DNA of 7,505 bases, taken from the NCBI GenBank assembly GCA_964490435.1, contig CAZBCF010000055.1, positions 1-7,505 of the forward strand, read 5' to 3'. Position 1 is the stretch's first letter. Each line of letters starts with the position of its first letter. Source of the stretch: IMCC26077 sp964490435 (GTDB taxonomy: Bacteria > Actinomycetota > Actinomycetes > Nanopelagicales > Nanopelagicaceae). The notes under the pieces were generated by a model. The model worked only from the letters and a program-made list of their open reading frames with translations. It was not told the DNA's origin and made no database searches. The position numbers and the translations under genes are program-made. Positions 5,952-7,505 of this stretch are shown piece by piece.

Positions 5952-7241
5952 GTGAAATTCGATAAGTCCAAGGCTGCTTGGGAGGCTGGCGCTGAATATG
6001 TGGCCGGCGGAGTCAATAGTGGCTACCGAACTGGACTGCGCCCACATCCACTTGTCTTTCAAAAAGCACAAGGCGCCCACTTAACAGATCTCGATGGAAA
6101 TGAATATATCGATTACTTCCTAGGTATGGGCCCAATGATTCTCGGCCATAGCCCTGACGAAGTGATTGCGGCCGCCAGCGCACAACTTCATGAGAGCATC
6201 CTGGTCGCGGGTCAAACACCACTCGAGTACGAAGCGGCACGCCTGATCACCGAATTAGTCCCATCTGCAGATTTGGTTCGCTTCAACTCATCGGGAGCTG
6301 AAGCAGTACAAGCAGCGTTGCGTGTGGCTCGAGCCTTCACTGGAAAGATGAAGGTGATTAAATTCGAAGGCCACTATCACGGCTGGTTCGACAATGTCTT
6401 GTGGAGCGTCAGCCCAGATCTTGCAAAGGCAGGAGATCCGCTCTCTCCTACTCCACTGCCGGGAACTGAAGGGCAAGAACCCGAGGAAAACCTCGTGGTT
6501 TTACCGTGGAATAACAGCGATGTTATCGAACGTGAACTCGCATCAGGTGATATTGCTGCGGTAATCATGGAACCAATCATGTTCAACACCGGCGGGGTAC
6601 TTCCACAACCTGGATACTTAGAAGCGGTTAGAGAACTCACTAAAAAATATGGCGCGGTATTGATTTTTGATGAAGTCATCACTGGCTTCAGAGTTTCTAG
6701 CGGTGGCGCGCAACGGGTCTTAGGAGTCGCTCCGGATCTCACAATCCTGGGCAAAGCCCTGGCAAATGGTTTTGCTGTTGCAGCAATCGTCGGTGCTAAG
6801 GAAATCATGGATCTCATCGGCAGTGCGAAAGTCATGCACGGCGGTACCTACAACTCTCAATCCATTTCTATGGCAGCTACTGTCGCCACTTTGCAATCCC
6901 TTCGCTCTGAAGCGCCTCATCGGGCTATTGAAAAGACTGGTCGCACATTGATGGATGGGCTTGCACAACGATTCACAAAACGCGGCATAGTGCACGAAAT
7001 TGTCGGCTATCCCGCGGTGTTCAATGTCCGCTTCGATCTGCAACACCCCACTGACTACCGAAGCGCAATGGCCGCCAATCGCGCGAAATATCTTGATTTC
7101 GCCTTTGAACTACTACAGCGCGGCATCCGCATCCTGCCGCGTGGCACCTGGTTTCTCTCATCTGCACATACCCAAACTGATATTGAACGTACCTTGGACG
7201 CAGTTGATGAAGTTCTCAATTCTCGTAACTGGAGCGAGTAG
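5952..7241 (+). CDS. Class III PLP-dependent aminotransferase, HemL-like but probably not HemL
   Basis: The 429-residue fold type I PLP enzyme shows GGVNSGYRTG (19-28) with Arg26 at the carboxylate-binding position of glutamate-1-semialdehyde aminomutase. It also has DLDGNEYIDY (46-55), GPMILGH (60-66), the cofactor phosphate loop NSSGAEA (112-118), FEGHYHGW (138-145), MEP (206-208), DEVITGFR (240-247) with Asp240 for the pyridine nitrogen, and the Schiff-base Lys268 in TILGKALANG. Thr299 in GGTYN contacts the neighbouring subunit's cofactor. The HemL C-terminal segment (SAFEAGF in E. coli) is replaced by PRGTWF, shorter and without its glutamate, so aminomutase activity is doubtful. HemL-like relatives include beta-phenylalanine aminotransferases. 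It probably transaminates an amino acid released upstream, but the substrate is unproven. It starts 102 bases after the cupin with its own ribosome binding site. Confidence 0.9.
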   Translation: MKFDKSKAAWEAGAEYVAGGVNSGYRTGLRPHPLVFQKAQGAHLTDLDGNEYIDYFLGMGPMILGHSPDEVIAAASAQLHESILVAGQTPLEYEAARLITELVPSADLVRFNSSGAEAVQAALRVARAFTGKMKVIKFEGHYHGWFDNVLWSVSPDLAKAGDPLSPTPLPGTEGQEPEENLVVLPWNNSDVIERELASGDIAAVIMEPIMFNTGGVLPQPGYLEAVRELTKKYGAVLIFDEVITGFRVSSGGAQRVLGVAPDLTILGKALANGFAVAAIVGAKEIMDLIGSAKVMHGGTYNSQSISMAATVATLQSLRSEAPHRAIEKTGRTLMDGLAQRFTKRGIVHEIVGYPAVFNVRFDLQHPTDYRSAMAANRAKYLDFAFELLQRGIRILPRGTWFLSSAHTQTDIERTLDAVDEVLNSRNWSE

Positions 7242-7257
7242 AACTAAGAAGTTCAGT

Positions 7258-7285
7258 TTGATTTTCCGCATTGTGAAAATATAAA
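7258..7285 (+). promoter_or_regulatory. Candidate promoter in the AT-rich gap before the last gene
   Basis: TTGATT (7258-7263) and TATAAA (7280-7285) are 16 bases apart. The start would be near 7292, leaving a leader of about 137 bases for the gene at 7429. The rest of the gap (7242-7428) holds no gene I can support. Its hairpins, such as ATTTTC/GAAAAT (7261-7280), are weak and lack a following T run, so no terminator is called for the aminotransferase. Confidence 0.35.
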
Positions 7286-7428
7286 GAAAAAGGTATCAAT
7301 TCCTTCTTGTAAAAAATCTTTTCATTAGTGAGAGTTGCTTCAACCATGCGAGGTACTTTGAGATTTTCCGGATTATGGAATCGCATAAGTGCTATCGCCT
7401 AGTGATCAAAGAAAGTAGGAAAAAACTT

Positions 7429-7505
7429 ATGGCAACGAAGCCATTCGCACTAACTTCACGTAAGAAATCACTGGGAGTCTTTCTCTCTAGCTCTGTGCTT
7501 GTAGC
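7429..7505 (+). CDS. N-terminus of an exported protein, cut by the window end
   Basis: AGGA (7417-7420) lies 8 bases before the ATG, a good ribosome binding site. The 25 codons present read MATKPFALTSRKKSLGVFLS followed by SSVLVA, with no stop. A short basic n-region (Lys4, Arg11, Lys12, Lys13) before a hydrophobic stretch is the beginning of a signal peptide or membrane anchor. Too little is left to name a family. An ABC transporter substrate-binding protein would suit the neighbouring peptidase and aminotransferase, but that is only a guess from context. Confidence 0.65.
   Translation, partial: MATKPFALTSRKKSLGVFLSSSVLV

Noticed and set aside
7261..7280. ATTTTC/GAAAAT hairpin as terminator of the aminotransferase gene
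   Set aside because: The stem is AT-only except for one pair, and an A-rich rather than T-rich stretch follows on the plus strand.

Overview
The window looks like a chromosomal piece of an actinobacterium of moderate GC (about half G+C by eye). The evidence is indirect. A tRNA-Phe 3' half carries the CTGAAAA anticodon loop and a ...CCAGCCA acceptor end without an encoded CCA. Genes with clear Shine-Dalgarno sequences (5952 and 7429) sit beside genes with none. One start codon (2807) lies exactly where a leaderless transcript from a TTGCCC/TAAGTT promoter would begin. One gene starts with GTG. A low-GC freshwater-type actinobacterium would fit, but that is inference and not proven here.

Layout. 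Bases 1-44 are the 3' part of a tRNA-Phe(GAA). Only 4 bases later a YqjM/NamA-like Old Yellow Enzyme starts (49-1131, +). Convergent with it, 15 bases away, is a large secreted protein of unknown function (1147-2763, -), with a signal peptide, a beta-rich N-terminal part, a helical middle, an acidic linker and a C-terminal beta module. A 43-base divergent region separates it from an aldo/keto reductase (2807-3793, +). A 73-base gap containing two inverted repeats then leads into three codirectional genes: an M81 (MlrC-like) zinc metallopeptidase (3867-5363), a small cupin (5370-5849) whose start lies in an ATGAAT hexanucleotide repeat, and a class III aminotransferase close to HemL (5952-7241). 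After an AT-rich 187-base gap a new secreted protein begins at 7429 and runs off the window.

How the genes may work together. The OYE and the AKR are generic NAD(P)H-dependent reductases with no visible link to the rest. The M81 peptidase and the cupin are 6 bases apart and almost certainly cotranscribed. The aminotransferase follows with its own ribosome binding site and a possible promoter. The peptidase keeps the zinc-ligand pattern of MlrC, which releases the beta-amino acid Adda from linearised microcystin. The aminotransferase keeps HemL-type substrate binding features but lacks the HemL C-terminal active-site segment, so it is probably not the haem enzyme. The most interesting reading is therefore a small catabolic unit for an unusual, perhaps beta-amino-acid-containing, peptide or amide. 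The truncated exported protein downstream could be its uptake component. This is a hypothesis; the sequence does not show the substrate. No mobile element, CRISPR array, toxin-antitoxin pair or phage gene is visible.
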